Below, piece by piece: positions 16,875-24,940 of a DNA stretch of 64,000 nucleotides. This DNA is from Litchfieldella qijiaojingensis (GTDB lineage Bacteria > Pseudomonadota > Gammaproteobacteria > Pseudomonadales > Halomonadaceae), in NCBI RefSeq assembly GCF_014651875.1, contig NZ_BMXS01000002.1, positions 1-64,000 of the forward strand, read 5' to 3'. Numbering within the stretch: the stretch's first letter is position 1; every line of letters begins with the position of its first letter. A program made the position numbers and the translations under genes. The notes beneath the pieces were generated by a model. The model searched no databases, was not told the DNA's origin, and saw nothing but the letters and a program-made list of their open reading frames with translations.

Positions 16875-17648
16875 ATGCATCTTCCCCGCAACCGTTTCAA
16901 GGCCGGCCTTAAGACAGGCACCCAATATGGCTGCTGGGCCGGCTTCGGTACCCCCTATGCCACGGAAGTGCTCGCCACTACCGGTTTCGACTGGCTGTTG
17001 ATCGACGGCGAGCATGCGCCGAATACTCTCCCCTCGCTGCTCGCCCAGCTTCAAGCCGTCGCTGCCTACGATACCGCAGCGGTGGTACGCCTGGTCGATC
17101 ATAACCCCTCATCGATCAAGCAGGTACTGGATATCGGTGCCCAGACGCTGATGGTGCCGATGGTGGATAGTGCCGCCCAGGCAGAAGCACTGGTACATGC
17201 CATGCACTATCCGCCGCGGGGTGGTCGTGGCATCGGGGGCGGCCTGATCCGGGCCTCGCGCTGGGGCAGCGTGGAAAATTATCTGAGCCGGGCTCATGAG
17301 GAGCTATGTCTCGTCGTGCAGGTGGAATCCCGGGCTGCGGTGGAAAATGTCGAAGCCATCGCTGCGGTGGAAGGCGTCGACGCCATTTTCATCGGCCCCT
17401 ATGACCTGTCTGCCGGGCTCGGCCATCCCGGCAACCCCGGCCACCCGGACGTACGGGAAAGGATCACCCACGTCATCCAGTCGACCCATGCGGCAGGCAA
17501 GGCCGTCGGCATCCTCGCCACCGACGAGGCCGATGCCCGTCATTATCAATCGCTGGGCTGCCAGTTCATTGCCGTCGGTGTCGATGTGATGCTGCTGCAC
17601 CAAGCAGCATCCGAGACAATGCGGCGACTTCGTAACCCTGGTCGTTGA
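16875..17648 (+). CDS. HpcH/HpaI-family class II aldolase
   Basis: A 257-residue pyruvate-dependent aldolase. Hallmarks are GFDWLLIDGEHAPNT (His base), QTLMVPMVDSAAQAE, the PPRGGRGIGGG loop, VQVESRAAVENVEAI (metal Glu) and GPYDLSAGLG (metal Asp). Family members cleave 4-hydroxy-2-oxoheptanedioate or 2-keto-3-deoxyglucarate-type acids to pyruvate plus an aldehyde. No homoprotocatechuate or glucarate genes are adjacent, so the substrate is open (HpaI versus GarL-like). The gene stands alone, divergent from the M28 peptidase. Confidence 0.9.
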   Translation: MHLPRNRFKAGLKTGTQYGCWAGFGTPYATEVLATTGFDWLLIDGEHAPNTLPSLLAQLQAVAAYDTAAVVRLVDHNPSSIKQVLDIGAQTLMVPMVDSAAQAEALVHAMHYPPRGGRGIGGGLIRASRWGSVENYLSRAHEELCLVVQVESRAAVENVEAIAAVEGVDAIFIGPYDLSAGLGHPGNPGHPDVRERITHVIQSTHAAGKAVGILATDEADARHYQSLGCQFIAVGVDVMLLHQAASETMRRLRNPGR

Positions 17649-17673
17649 TAGCGCTTCGAACCGTGCCGAATCG

Positions 17674-19188
17674 TCACTCCACTGACAGTGGCGCTTCCAC
17701 GCTGGCCAAGAGGCGGTCGGCCAATTCCACCGCTACCCTTTTGTCGAGAAATGGCAAGGTCAGTCGGCCATTGGCCAGAAACAGGTGCAGGGTCGCCAGG
17801 CCGCGCCGGCGCTGTAACCAGCTTTGCTGGATGCTGACCGAGATGACGTTATGCAGAGGAAAGATGCTGGTGCGATGGCCCCACAACCCCTGTCGCACTC
17901 GCATGTAGCGACCTTCTCGCGACCACCCCAGCGCTTTCCAGCGCAGGTAGGCCAAGATCCACACCACGAGTAGCAGGATCACCGCCAGCACTCCCCAGCC
18001 CCACGCTGGCGGCGATGGCCAACCTTCGCCCGCGAGCCAGGACAGTCCTACCAGTCCAGCGACCAGCGCTAGCGATATTCGGAGCATAAGCACTCGACGG
18101 TAGATCACGGAAACGCCTGACAAGGCGTTGGACATCGATATCCCCGGCCACAGGGTGCGGATCAAGTCCCCGCCTTGCGCTCGGGTCAGCCCGGGCACCA
18201 GAAATCGACGCCCTTCTTCGGCCTCGCCACCACCCGGCGCCCCGAACTGGCGACACACCAGGTAGCCTCGCCCGAGCACACGCCCCAATCCCGTCTGGGC
18301 CCACTCCACGACCTGTAGTCTACGTAACGACAGCGCCTGTTCCTGACGCTGCAGCAGACCACTGACCTGCACATGGCGCTCGCCGTCGTCGCGCAACTCA
18401 TAACCATGGAAGCGCCACCAGGACGCGAACACCGCTAGGGTCGCCAGTATTGCCACCAGCGCCACGACCGTCAGCCCCAGAGTCATGAACGGCGAATCGA
18501 TGAGCCATTCCCGGGCGCCGGACCCGGGAAAATGCTCATGTGCCCAGCGTTCCACCGGCCGGATCAGCGGTGATAGCATTGCCGCGATCACATAGATGGA
18601 GCGGCTGGTCAGCCCATGCAGCGTCAAGGCCCAAGGCGTGATGGTAAAACGTATCTGCCCACCCTTTGCGGACGATTCATGCCATTCGCTCGCTTTGGGG
18701 TCTCGCGGAGCCGAACTGCCCAGCCGTTGGCCAAGTGCCTCCGCCAGGTCGCGGCTAATACCCGGCAACTCGATTCGTGAGGCCTCCCCAGCCAGCGTCT
18801 CGACCTGCCATTGCACGACGCCGAAGAGACGCATGTAGACCGGCTGATGAATGGCGATATGCTGGACATGCCGGGCCGCCACCTTGAATTCACGATGCTC
18901 GAACAACCCCTTCTGGATCACCAGCACGTCACCATCCAGTCGAAAACGAAAACGGCGATAATACTGCAGGCTGAGGAGTATCGCGGCCAATAGCAACGAC
19001 ACACCGCCCAGCAATGCTTCGTACAGCCCGATACGCTCGATGAAAACCAGGCCGGCTCCCGCCCCGAATACCAGCGGCAAGTGTTGTCTCACTATCGAGA
19101 TCGCGCTTGTCACCAGCAGCAGGCCAACCGCCCAGGGAGAGAGTCGCTGCCAATGTTCCAGCGACGGGGAAGCATGCTGATGTTTCAT
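17674..19188 (-). CDS. ydbT: PH-domain membrane protein, YdbT type
   Basis: A 504-residue membrane protein with several TM segments grouped as pairs (about 20-60, 185-250 and 360-415), each followed by a bacterial PH domain. PH cores are recognised by FRFRLDGDVLVIQKGLFEHREFKVAARHVQHIAI, the RDDGERHVQVSGLL stretch and LRWKALGWSREGRYMRVRQGLWGHRTSIFPLHNVIS; only parts are cited. Its partner YdbS lies 8 bp upstream. This two-gene arrangement is typical. A role in envelope lipid homeostasis has been suggested for the family, but none is established here. Confidence 0.85.
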   Translation of the reverse strand: MKHQHASPSLEHWQRLSPWAVGLLLVTSAISIVRQHLPLVFGAGAGLVFIERIGLYEALLGGVSLLLAAILLSLQYYRRFRFRLDGDVLVIQKGLFEHREFKVAARHVQHIAIHQPVYMRLFGVVQWQVETLAGEASRIELPGISRDLAEALGQRLGSSAPRDPKASEWHESSAKGGQIRFTITPWALTLHGLTSRSIYVIAAMLSPLIRPVERWAHEHFPGSGAREWLIDSPFMTLGLTVVALVAILATLAVFASWWRFHGYELRDDGERHVQVSGLLQRQEQALSLRRLQVVEWAQTGLGRVLGRGYLVCRQFGAPGGGEAEEGRRFLVPGLTRAQGGDLIRTLWPGISMSNALSGVSVIYRRVLMLRISLALVAGLVGLSWLAGEGWPSPPAWGWGVLAVILLLVVWILAYLRWKALGWSREGRYMRVRQGLWGHRTSIFPLHNVISVSIQQSWLQRRRGLATLHLFLANGRLTLPFLDKRVAVELADRLLASVEAPLSVE

Positions 19189-19196
19189 GTCGCCCC

Positions 19197-19751
19197 TTAT
19201 CCTGATGCCGAAGGAGGCGGAGATGGAGGAGGCTGACCATCGCCATCGCTGTCCAGCCGCGACAGCAAATAGTGTTTGACCGCTTCCGCCCGTCGCGCTG
19301 GCAAGCCTTCCAGCAACAGATCGGCTCCCCGCCCGCCGGCGGTGAAACAGGCTAGTCGCACCAGACCGAAGGCACGCTCGATCGGGGAGCTCAGGGTCTC
19401 GACGTGCTGCAGGCGTACCAAAGGCAGTACCTGGGTGCGGTGTATCAGCAGGCCACGGTGATAGATGACGTCGTGCTCGCGCACCCCATAGGCACGTCGT
19501 TTCGCTTCAAGCCATCCCGCAACGATCATCATCGCACCCAACCCACCGACACCGGCCGCGAACCACGGTTGCCACACCGCAAGCGTCGCGTTGGTCACCG
19601 GGAACAACAACGCCAGTGTTGTCAGTAGCAGCCAGCGCCACATTTGCTGCAACGCCACGCAGGGCGCCAGGCGGGGGGACACGGATGTCAGGCGGGCCTC
19701 CTCCACGGCGGGCAGCGTGTCTGGTTCGACCGACGAATTCGAAAACGTCAC
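19197..19751 (-). CDS. ydbS: PH-domain membrane protein, YdbS type
   Basis: A 184-residue product with two TM helices (about 30-75) and a following PH domain with KRRAYGVREHDVIYHRGLL, QVLPLVRLQHVETL and AFGLVRLACFTAGG. The start is set at the GTG at 19751, which has AGGAG five bases upstream; an in-frame GTG at 19757 would overlap that site. It is the first gene of the ydbS-ydbT pair and probably forms a complex with YdbT. Confidence 0.83.
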   Translation of the reverse strand: MTFSNSSVEPDTLPAVEEARLTSVSPRLAPCVALQQMWRWLLLTTLALLFPVTNATLAVWQPWFAAGVGGLGAMMIVAGWLEAKRRAYGVREHDVIYHRGLLIHRTQVLPLVRLQHVETLSSPIERAFGLVRLACFTAGGRGADLLLEGLPARRAEAVKHYLLSRLDSDGDGQPPPSPPPSASG

Positions 19752-19779
19752 GCTCACTCCTCATCATCTCGGCGGTCGT

Positions 19780-20124
19780 TTATCCATCGTCCGATAGCGC
19801 TTCCACACTTTCCAGTTCTAGTCTGCGCCCTTCGGTCGTCGAAAAACGGAAGCGGCCAACTACCCTCACTTCGCGCCCCAGATGAGGTGCGATCACGTCA
19901 TGCGGGAAGATCTCCACCCGGTGGAGATCTTCATCCTCGATCCAATAATGCAGCGGATCCTCGAAGTGGCGCACCACTCCCTGTGTCGACACTCTGTCGC
20001 CATCGTAGGCAGCGGGCTGCGACGCCAGAACCGGCAAGGGTACCGGAGAGACACGGTCATCGCTGCTGCATGCCATCAGTACCAGCAGGTAACAACCGAC
20101 GACCGCGCCCTTGATCACATGCAT
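19780..20124 (-). CDS. Small OB-fold-like lipoprotein
   Basis: The start at 20124 gives a lipoprotein signal MHVIKGAVVGCYLLVLMACSS, with a LMA-C lipobox at residues 16-19, behind AAGGG. The mature 96 residues resemble an OB-type beta barrel: YDGDRVSTQGVVRHFE, WIEDEDLHRVEIFP, and GREVRVVGRFRFS. This pattern of short bacterial OB-fold proteins is common in the periplasm. It lies upstream of the ydbS-ydbT pair, in the same orientation and close, so cotranscription is likely. Its role is unknown. Confidence 0.75.
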   Translation of the reverse strand: MHVIKGAVVGCYLLVLMACSSDDRVSPVPLPVLASQPAAYDGDRVSTQGVVRHFEDPLHYWIEDEDLHRVEIFPHDVIAPHLGREVRVVGRFRFSTTEGRRLELESVEALSDDG

Positions 20125-20251
20125 GGGATACCCTTGACCAGCGCTCATCGAGTCGCATTCCTCCCGGTTGCCACCTCCCGTCCTTCAGGACGTACTGATC
20201 ATGATCGTATTTTCCGTTCGATGACGCCATTTCCGTAATGGCTGCCCTGGC

Positions 20252-20566
20252 TCACCGATAATGAACGGCCAACCATATGGTCTCCTGGTTCGGATCCGTC
20301 CATTTGACCCGGTGTTTCTTGTGGGCGGGAATATCGACATGATCACCGGGCCTGAGCACCAGGTCCTCTTCGTACTCGAAAGCAAGGACAGCCTTTCCTT
20401 TCAGAACCACGACCCACTCATGTCGCTCCTGGTCATACCAACCGGAAGCCGGTGAGCGATGCCCCTTGGACACGATCCGCTCGACCTTGACGCTTTCGCT
20501 GCTGACAATGTCCTCGAACACCTCATTGTCGAGATCTTCCAGAATTGACTCGAACAGGTTCTTCAT
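20252..20566 (-). CDS. Cupin-domain protein
   Basis: The family start MKNLFESILEDLDNEVF is used (20566). An ATG at 20584 and the longest frame at 20677 exist, but neither has a good ribosome site or conserved sequence. The 104-residue single-domain cupin has the signature VERIVSKGHRSPASGWYDQ, HEWVVVLKGKAVLAFE and LRPGDHVDIPAHKKHRVKWT. Histidines are placed for one metal. The surface is consistent with a small-molecule isomerase or binding protein, but no substrate can be named. Confidence 0.8.
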   Translation of the reverse strand: MKNLFESILEDLDNEVFEDIVSSESVKVERIVSKGHRSPASGWYDQERHEWVVVLKGKAVLAFEYEEDLVLRPGDHVDIPAHKKHRVKWTDPNQETIWLAVHYR

Positions 20567-20720
20567 AGCCGTCGCCGTTTTCATCGTGGATTTCGCTGCA
20601 TTGATTGCCTGATCCAGCAGGGTCAAACCGGGATTCACCAACGTCACCAGCGCGGTGGAGGCCACGCATCTGGCCAAGAAGTTGCGAGCCGCGATGGCCC
20701 GCTAAGTCATGAACGACGCA

Positions 20721-21320
20721 CTATGCAATATCTTCGGGTAGGTCGATATCGGCGTGAATACCAGGGTCGTCGACGTCGATTTCCCGGCATTGCGCCATGT
20801 GCTGGCGAATAATCGCACGTCCGCCTTCGTCACCGTCGAGTTTCGTCAACTCGAGCCAGAAATCTCGGCCAAAGAGCACCGGGTGGCCGGGACGTCCGCC
20901 ATGGCGGGGACGCACGATCCGTGATGGATCGGCGTCGCACAACAAAGTCCTCAGTGTCGCAACCTGGATAAAGGGCATGTCGGCCAGCACTATCGCTGCC
21001 GCTTCACAGTTTGCCAGGTGCGTATCCCGCGCCAACGCAACGAAAGCATCGGCAAGGCTCGCACCCAGTCCGGCCCCGCCATGCGGGGCGCGAATCACCT
21101 GCCCCTTCTCGGGCACTCCGAGAGCCTGGCGATCATCGTCCTCGCGCAGCACGACACGCACCAAAGGGAAAACCTCGGCGGCACGTTCCATCGTGGCGGC
21201 CAGCAAGGTGCGGCCATCGGGCAACACGGCCAGGCGTTTGTCGGCATCGCCAAAGCGCTGTGAGCGTCCGGCAGCCATGACCAAGGCTACGACACGTGCC
21301 GTACCTGACCTAGAGCTCAT
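20721..21320 (-). CDS. mocA: MobA-like nucleotidyltransferase (MocA type, molybdenum cofactor cytidylyltransferase)
   Basis: A 199-residue NTP_transf_3 protein: VMAAGRSQRFGDADKRL carries the nucleotide loop, followed by VLADMPFIQVATLR (metal Asp), and the terminal GHPVLFGRDFWLELTKLDGDEGGRAII. MocA adds CMP to molybdopterin, making the MCD cofactor used by xanthine-oxidase-type enzymes. It overlaps xdhC by 11 bp, so the two are cotranslated. Only a decayed fragment of the expected target enzyme is present here (22287-22451). Confidence 0.88.
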   Translation of the reverse strand: MSSRSGTARVVALVMAAGRSQRFGDADKRLAVLPDGRTLLAATMERAAEVFPLVRVVLREDDDRQALGVPEKGQVIRAPHGGAGLGASLADAFVALARDTHLANCEAAAIVLADMPFIQVATLRTLLCDADPSRIVRPRHGGRPGHPVLFGRDFWLELTKLDGDEGGRAIIRQHMAQCREIDVDDPGIHADIDLPEDIA

Positions 21321-22284
21321 TTCGCGCTCTGCCTCGCTGGACGCGCACGATGTCCGCCACTACCGCCAGGGCAATCTCGGCCGGGGTCTTGCTGCCGAGT
21401 GCCAGCCCAATCGGCATTCGGATGCGTGCGATGTCGTCGTCGCTCAGTCCCCCTGAACGGCACAGGCGCTCGGCGCGCGCCTCGGAGGTCTTGCGCGAGC
21501 CCATCACACCGATATAGAACGCAGGGGTACGCACTGCCTCGATCATCGCCAAGTCATCGATACGCGGATCATGGGTCAAGGCCACCACCGCAGTGGTGGC
21601 ATGGCAAGCTCCCGAGGCGATGAAGGTCGAAGGCAGTACCGACTGCATCTCGATGCCCGGCACCTCGAAGCCCCTGCGCTCCTCCTCTCGAGGATCACAG
21701 ACAATAACCTCGAAACCCAGGGTACGAGCGAATTCGGCACAGGCCGCCGATACCGGCGAGATACCTGCAATGATCAGCCGCGCCGCCGGGCCGATACGCA
21801 CCCGCACCGCCTGGCTGTCGGCTTCACACTCCACTCTTGGCCCTAGGCCGCTATCCTCGACGAAACGCACTCGGCCAGTATCCAGCTCGATGCGTCTCAC
21901 CAGTGGGCGCTGCCCCAGCAGGGTTGCGTGCAATACCTCGAGGTGTACCAAATTCGCCGGTTCGGGAGCCAGCCGCTCGATCAGCACCTCGAGAATGCCG
22001 CCACAGGGCAGTTCGATCCGGGGTCCCTGCGATGCGTCACCATAACGCAGGGTGGTGATGTCGGTGTCGAACTCCCCATCGCGCAGCCGGGCCAGGAAAT
22101 CCTCCTCGACACAGCCGCCGGACAGAGAGCCGACATGCCGGCCGTCGCGACGAGCCACTAGCAGCGAACCGGGCTCGCGTGGCGAAGAGCCGAAAGTGGC
22201 CAACACTGTGCATAGCCACAGCGTCTCTCCATCGCGTGCCCAGTCCAGTGCTTGCTCAATGACCTGCAAATCCAGATGCTGCAT
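21310..22284 (-). CDS. xdhC: XdhC/CoxI-family molybdenum-cofactor insertion factor
   Basis: The 324-residue product has the XdhC N-terminal domain (LATFGSSPREPGSLLVA, GSLSGGCVEEDF) and a C-terminal Rossmann domain (LIIAGISPVSAACAEFA, VIVCDPREEER; ALTHDPRIDDLAMIEA; VMGSRKTSEARAERL). The ATG at 22284 is preferred to the TTG at 22290 because it gives the common MQHLDLQVIEQ start; ribosome-site evidence is weak either way. XdhC proteins sulfurate and load the Mo cofactor into xanthine-oxidase-family enzymes. The gene starts next to the remains of such an enzyme. Confidence 0.85.
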   Translation of the reverse strand: MQHLDLQVIEQALDWARDGETLWLCTVLATFGSSPREPGSLLVARRDGRHVGSLSGGCVEEDFLARLRDGEFDTDITTLRYGDASQGPRIELPCGGILEVLIERLAPEPANLVHLEVLHATLLGQRPLVRRIELDTGRVRFVEDSGLGPRVECEADSQAVRVRIGPAARLIIAGISPVSAACAEFARTLGFEVIVCDPREEERRGFEVPGIEMQSVLPSTFIASGACHATTAVVALTHDPRIDDLAMIEAVRTPAFYIGVMGSRKTSEARAERLCRSGGLSDDDIARIRMPIGLALGSKTPAEIALAVVADIVRVQRGRARNEL

Positions 22285-22286
22285 GT

Positions 22287-22451
22287 TCAACTCGTCAGTC
22301 GGTTACCGATCGGCATACGCCGAATACGCTGGCCAGTGGCGTCGAAAAGCGCATTGGCCACCGCCGGCCTCTCATTGATACACACCACCTGATCATCATG
22401 GAAATTGGACTGCTGCACAACGCCCTCGTCCAAGGTGATCTCGCTGTGCAC
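22287..22451 (-). pseudogene. Molybdenum hydroxylase large-subunit (IorB-type) 3' remnant with internal deletion
   Basis: The minus-strand frame reads HSEITLDEGVVQQSNFHD, then VCINERPAVANALF and ATGQRIRRMPI. This matches the last part of aerobic Mo hydroxylase large subunits of the isoquinoline/aldehyde oxidase type. Between INE and PAVANALF those enzymes normally have about 25 residues, including a GGVGE(P)GTPP motif with an active-site Glu; these are missing. Upstream codons (22452-22553) do not look homologous. It is a non-functional scrap whose stop overlaps xdhC. Confidence 0.7.
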
Positions 22452-22554
22452 CACGACGACCGATGTCTTGGCGCCGCACCGTGAGGCTACAGCTTCCCAT
22501 GCGTCGTAACGTACACTACGTCGGCCATTCCCCCCTGACACCAGGAACGTCATC

Positions 22555-24126
22555 TTGATTGAAGTTGTCTCGCTCTCGTTCGCCTTCGTCTTCGGTGTAC
22601 TGGTTCGCCAACTCGGCCTGCCTCCACTGGTTGGCTTCCTGGTGGCGGGTTTCGCGCTAAATGCCTATGGCCCGGCCATGGGTCTGCCCAGCGAAGCGGG
22701 CTATGTGCTGAATCACGTTGCGCACCTCGGTATCCTGCTGCTGCTGTTCACCGTCGGGCTCAAGCTCAAGCTTCGAAACCTCGTCGAACCCGTGGTGCTC
22801 GGTGGGGCGCTGCTGCACTTCGTGTTCACGGTGGCGGTCTTCTCCTTGGGCCTGATCTTCTTTCTGGAACTGGAGCGCCAGACCGCGGTGATGCTGGCCA
22901 TCGCCCTATCATTCTCCAGCACCGTACTGGCCGCCAAGGTGCTGGAATCCAAGCGCGAGCTCCGCGCCTTTCACGGCCGGGTGGCGATCGGCATTCTGAT
23001 CGTCCAGGACGTGGTCGCCCTGGCCGTGCTAAGCATCGCCGGGGACCACTCACCCTCCTGGTGGGCGATGCTGATATTCGGGCTCCCCTTCCTCAAACCT
23101 GCCCTTAACCGCTTGATGGACGTGGCTGGACACGAAGAGCTACTGGTGCTGATGGGAGTGGTACTTGCCGTGGCTATAGGCGGCATGGGCTTCGAGCTGG
23201 TGGGACTCAGTCCGGAACTGGGGGCACTGCTCATGGGCCTGCTGCTGTCCGACCATCCTCGGGCACAGGAATTGTCCAAGTCGCTGTGGGGACTGAAGGA
23301 GATCCTGTTGATCGGCTTCTTCCTGCAGATCGGCATGACTGGACTTCCCGATACCGATGCATTGATCTTCGCATTGACCTTAGGCGTCATTCTGCCGCTC
23401 AAGGGGCTGCTTTTCTTCTTTCTGCTGACCCTTTTCCGGCTACGGGCACGCAATGCCTTCCTGGGAGCACTAAGCCTGACCTGCTACAGTGAATTCGGCC
23501 TCATCGTGGCCTCGGGCGTACTGAGCGAATGGCTCGTTCCCCTGGCGATCACCGTCGCCGTGTCGTTCATCGTCGCCGCGCCATTGAATCGTCTCTCCCA
23601 TCCCTTGTTCGACCGTTTCGAGACATTCCTCGTCCGTTTCGAAAAGCGGACTCATCATCCTGACGAGCAGCCGGCTTCACTGGATCACGCCGATTATTTG
23701 ATCATGGGCATGGGCCGCACCGGAACGGCTGCATTCAACTTCCTGGCCGAACATCACCTACAGGTGATCGGCCTGGATGCCGACCCCAGCAAGGTGGCAC
23801 GACACCAGTCGGAAGGTCGCCACGTAGTATATGCGGATGCCGAGGATATCGGCTTCTGGAACAGTGTGGATCTATCCAGAATCAAGGCTGTGATCCTCAC
23901 CTTGCCGGAGATCGAAGGAAAACTCATTGCGGCTCGCCAGCTCAGAAAGCATGGTTTCACAGGCCCCATTGTCGCCCAGACCATGTTCGACGACGAGTCG
24001 GAAAGGCTCCTCGAAGCGGGTGCGGACGAAACGTATCTGACCATGACCGGGGCCGGGATTGGCCTGGCGGAAAAGACGTGGCAAGCCTTTCACCCCGACT
24101 CCAAGGAGGGTGGCACCAAGCCGTGA
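22555..24126 (+). CDS. CPA2-family cation:proton antiporter with TrkA-N domain
   Basis: A 523-residue inner-membrane protein starting with TTG at 22555, behind AGGA. It has about 11-12 TM helices (RQLGLPPLVGFLVAGFALN opening; ALSFSSTVLAAKVLESK motif with the conserved Asp later in ILIVQDVVALAVL) and a C-terminal TrkA-N domain (YLIMGMGRTGTAAFNFL glycine loop, then GLDADPSKV). It belongs to the Kef-like branch but differs from the ybaL-like gene at 5011. It may contribute to K+/pH homeostasis under salt stress. It faces the minus-strand universal stress gene with a 28-bp gap. Confidence 0.85.
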   Translation: MIEVVSLSFAFVFGVLVRQLGLPPLVGFLVAGFALNAYGPAMGLPSEAGYVLNHVAHLGILLLLFTVGLKLKLRNLVEPVVLGGALLHFVFTVAVFSLGLIFFLELERQTAVMLAIALSFSSTVLAAKVLESKRELRAFHGRVAIGILIVQDVVALAVLSIAGDHSPSWWAMLIFGLPFLKPALNRLMDVAGHEELLVLMGVVLAVAIGGMGFELVGLSPELGALLMGLLLSDHPRAQELSKSLWGLKEILLIGFFLQIGMTGLPDTDALIFALTLGVILPLKGLLFFFLLTLFRLRARNAFLGALSLTCYSEFGLIVASGVLSEWLVPLAITVAVSFIVAAPLNRLSHPLFDRFETFLVRFEKRTHHPDEQPASLDHADYLIMGMGRTGTAAFNFLAEHHLQVIGLDADPSKVARHQSEGRHVVYADAEDIGFWNSVDLSRIKAVILTLPEIEGKLIAARQLRKHGFTGPIVAQTMFDDESERLLEAGADETYLTMTGAGIGLAEKTWQAFHPDSKEGGTKP

Positions 24127-24154
24127 CATGCGTTGGCGCAGTAACGATAAGACC

Positions 24155-24940
24155 TCAAGGTACCACCACGAGTGGAAGCGGCAAGCGGGCCAACAACTCC
24201 GGGTCCTCGTCGACCAAATGCGCGAGCTGAGTACGAGACAACAGCAAGGCACCGCACGGCGACATGGCCAGGCGTCGCTCGAGCGCCGATACGCCGACTT
24301 CGGGGAGTCGTTCCACGGTATCGAACAAAGGGTTGTCGACCAGCCAGTCGTTACCCGCGGGAGCAGACGACTCGCCTATCGCCAATAGCGGGCCCCGTTC
24401 CATGGGACGTGTCTCGTTCCACAGCAAAACCGTACAGGGCGCCTGCAGCACCAGTGCACGGCTGGTGGAGCCCAGGCGCCCACCCCACTGGGCGGAAACT
24501 CCGGCCTTGCCCAGCACCAGCACATCGGAGCGGGTGGCCAGCGCCAGGGCTTCTGTCACGACCCGACCACGGCTAACCTTCAGCGAGTGACGGACCTCGC
24601 GCCCTGCCACCATCTCACTCAAGGCCTGTCGTACGTTCTCGCGTTGTCGTATCAGGTGAGTCTCGAGCATCGACAACGACAGCGGTCTGGCCATTCCGGA
24701 AGCCATACCCACTTCGCATGCGAACGGAAAGTCCGTGCTGCGCAACAAGTCATGATCCTCGACGAACAGCGCCACCAGCTCGGCATGCCGACGACATGCC
24801 AGATCCACGGCAACCGATAGTGCAGCCAAGCTATGTCGCGAGGCATCCAACAGGACCAACACCCGGGCTTGCACATGATGCCGAGCGGCACCCCCGCTAT
24901 TGGGGGCGTCATCGGGGAGGGAGGTGGCGTCATGCATCAT
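24155..24940 (-). CDS. Universal stress protein (UspA-like)
   Basis: A 261-residue protein with an N-terminal Usp domain (ARVLVLLDASRHSLAALSVAVDLACRR). Its ATP-binding signature G-x2-G-x9-G(S) is fully kept: GKAG then VSAQWGGRL then GS. The second half lacks that motif and may be a degenerate Usp domain. It overlaps the Lon-like gene by 11 bp, so the pair is an operon with translational coupling. The pairing suggests a stress-response module; the direct partner is not proven. Confidence 0.75.
   Translation of the reverse strand: MMHDATSLPDDAPNSGGAARHHVQARVLVLLDASRHSLAALSVAVDLACRRHAELVALFVEDHDLLRSTDFPFACEVGMASGMARPLSLSMLETHLIRQRENVRQALSEMVAGREVRHSLKVSRGRVVTEALALATRSDVLVLGKAGVSAQWGGRLGSTSRALVLQAPCTVLLWNETRPMERGPLLAIGESSAPAGNDWLVDNPLFDTVERLPEVGVSALERRLAMSPCGALLLSRTQLAHLVDEDPELLARLPLPLVVVP

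Noticed and set aside
21321-22290. TTG at 22290 as the start of XdhC
   Set aside because: It adds only two residues and has no better ribosome site than the ATG at 22284, which gives the common family start. The choice is not certain.
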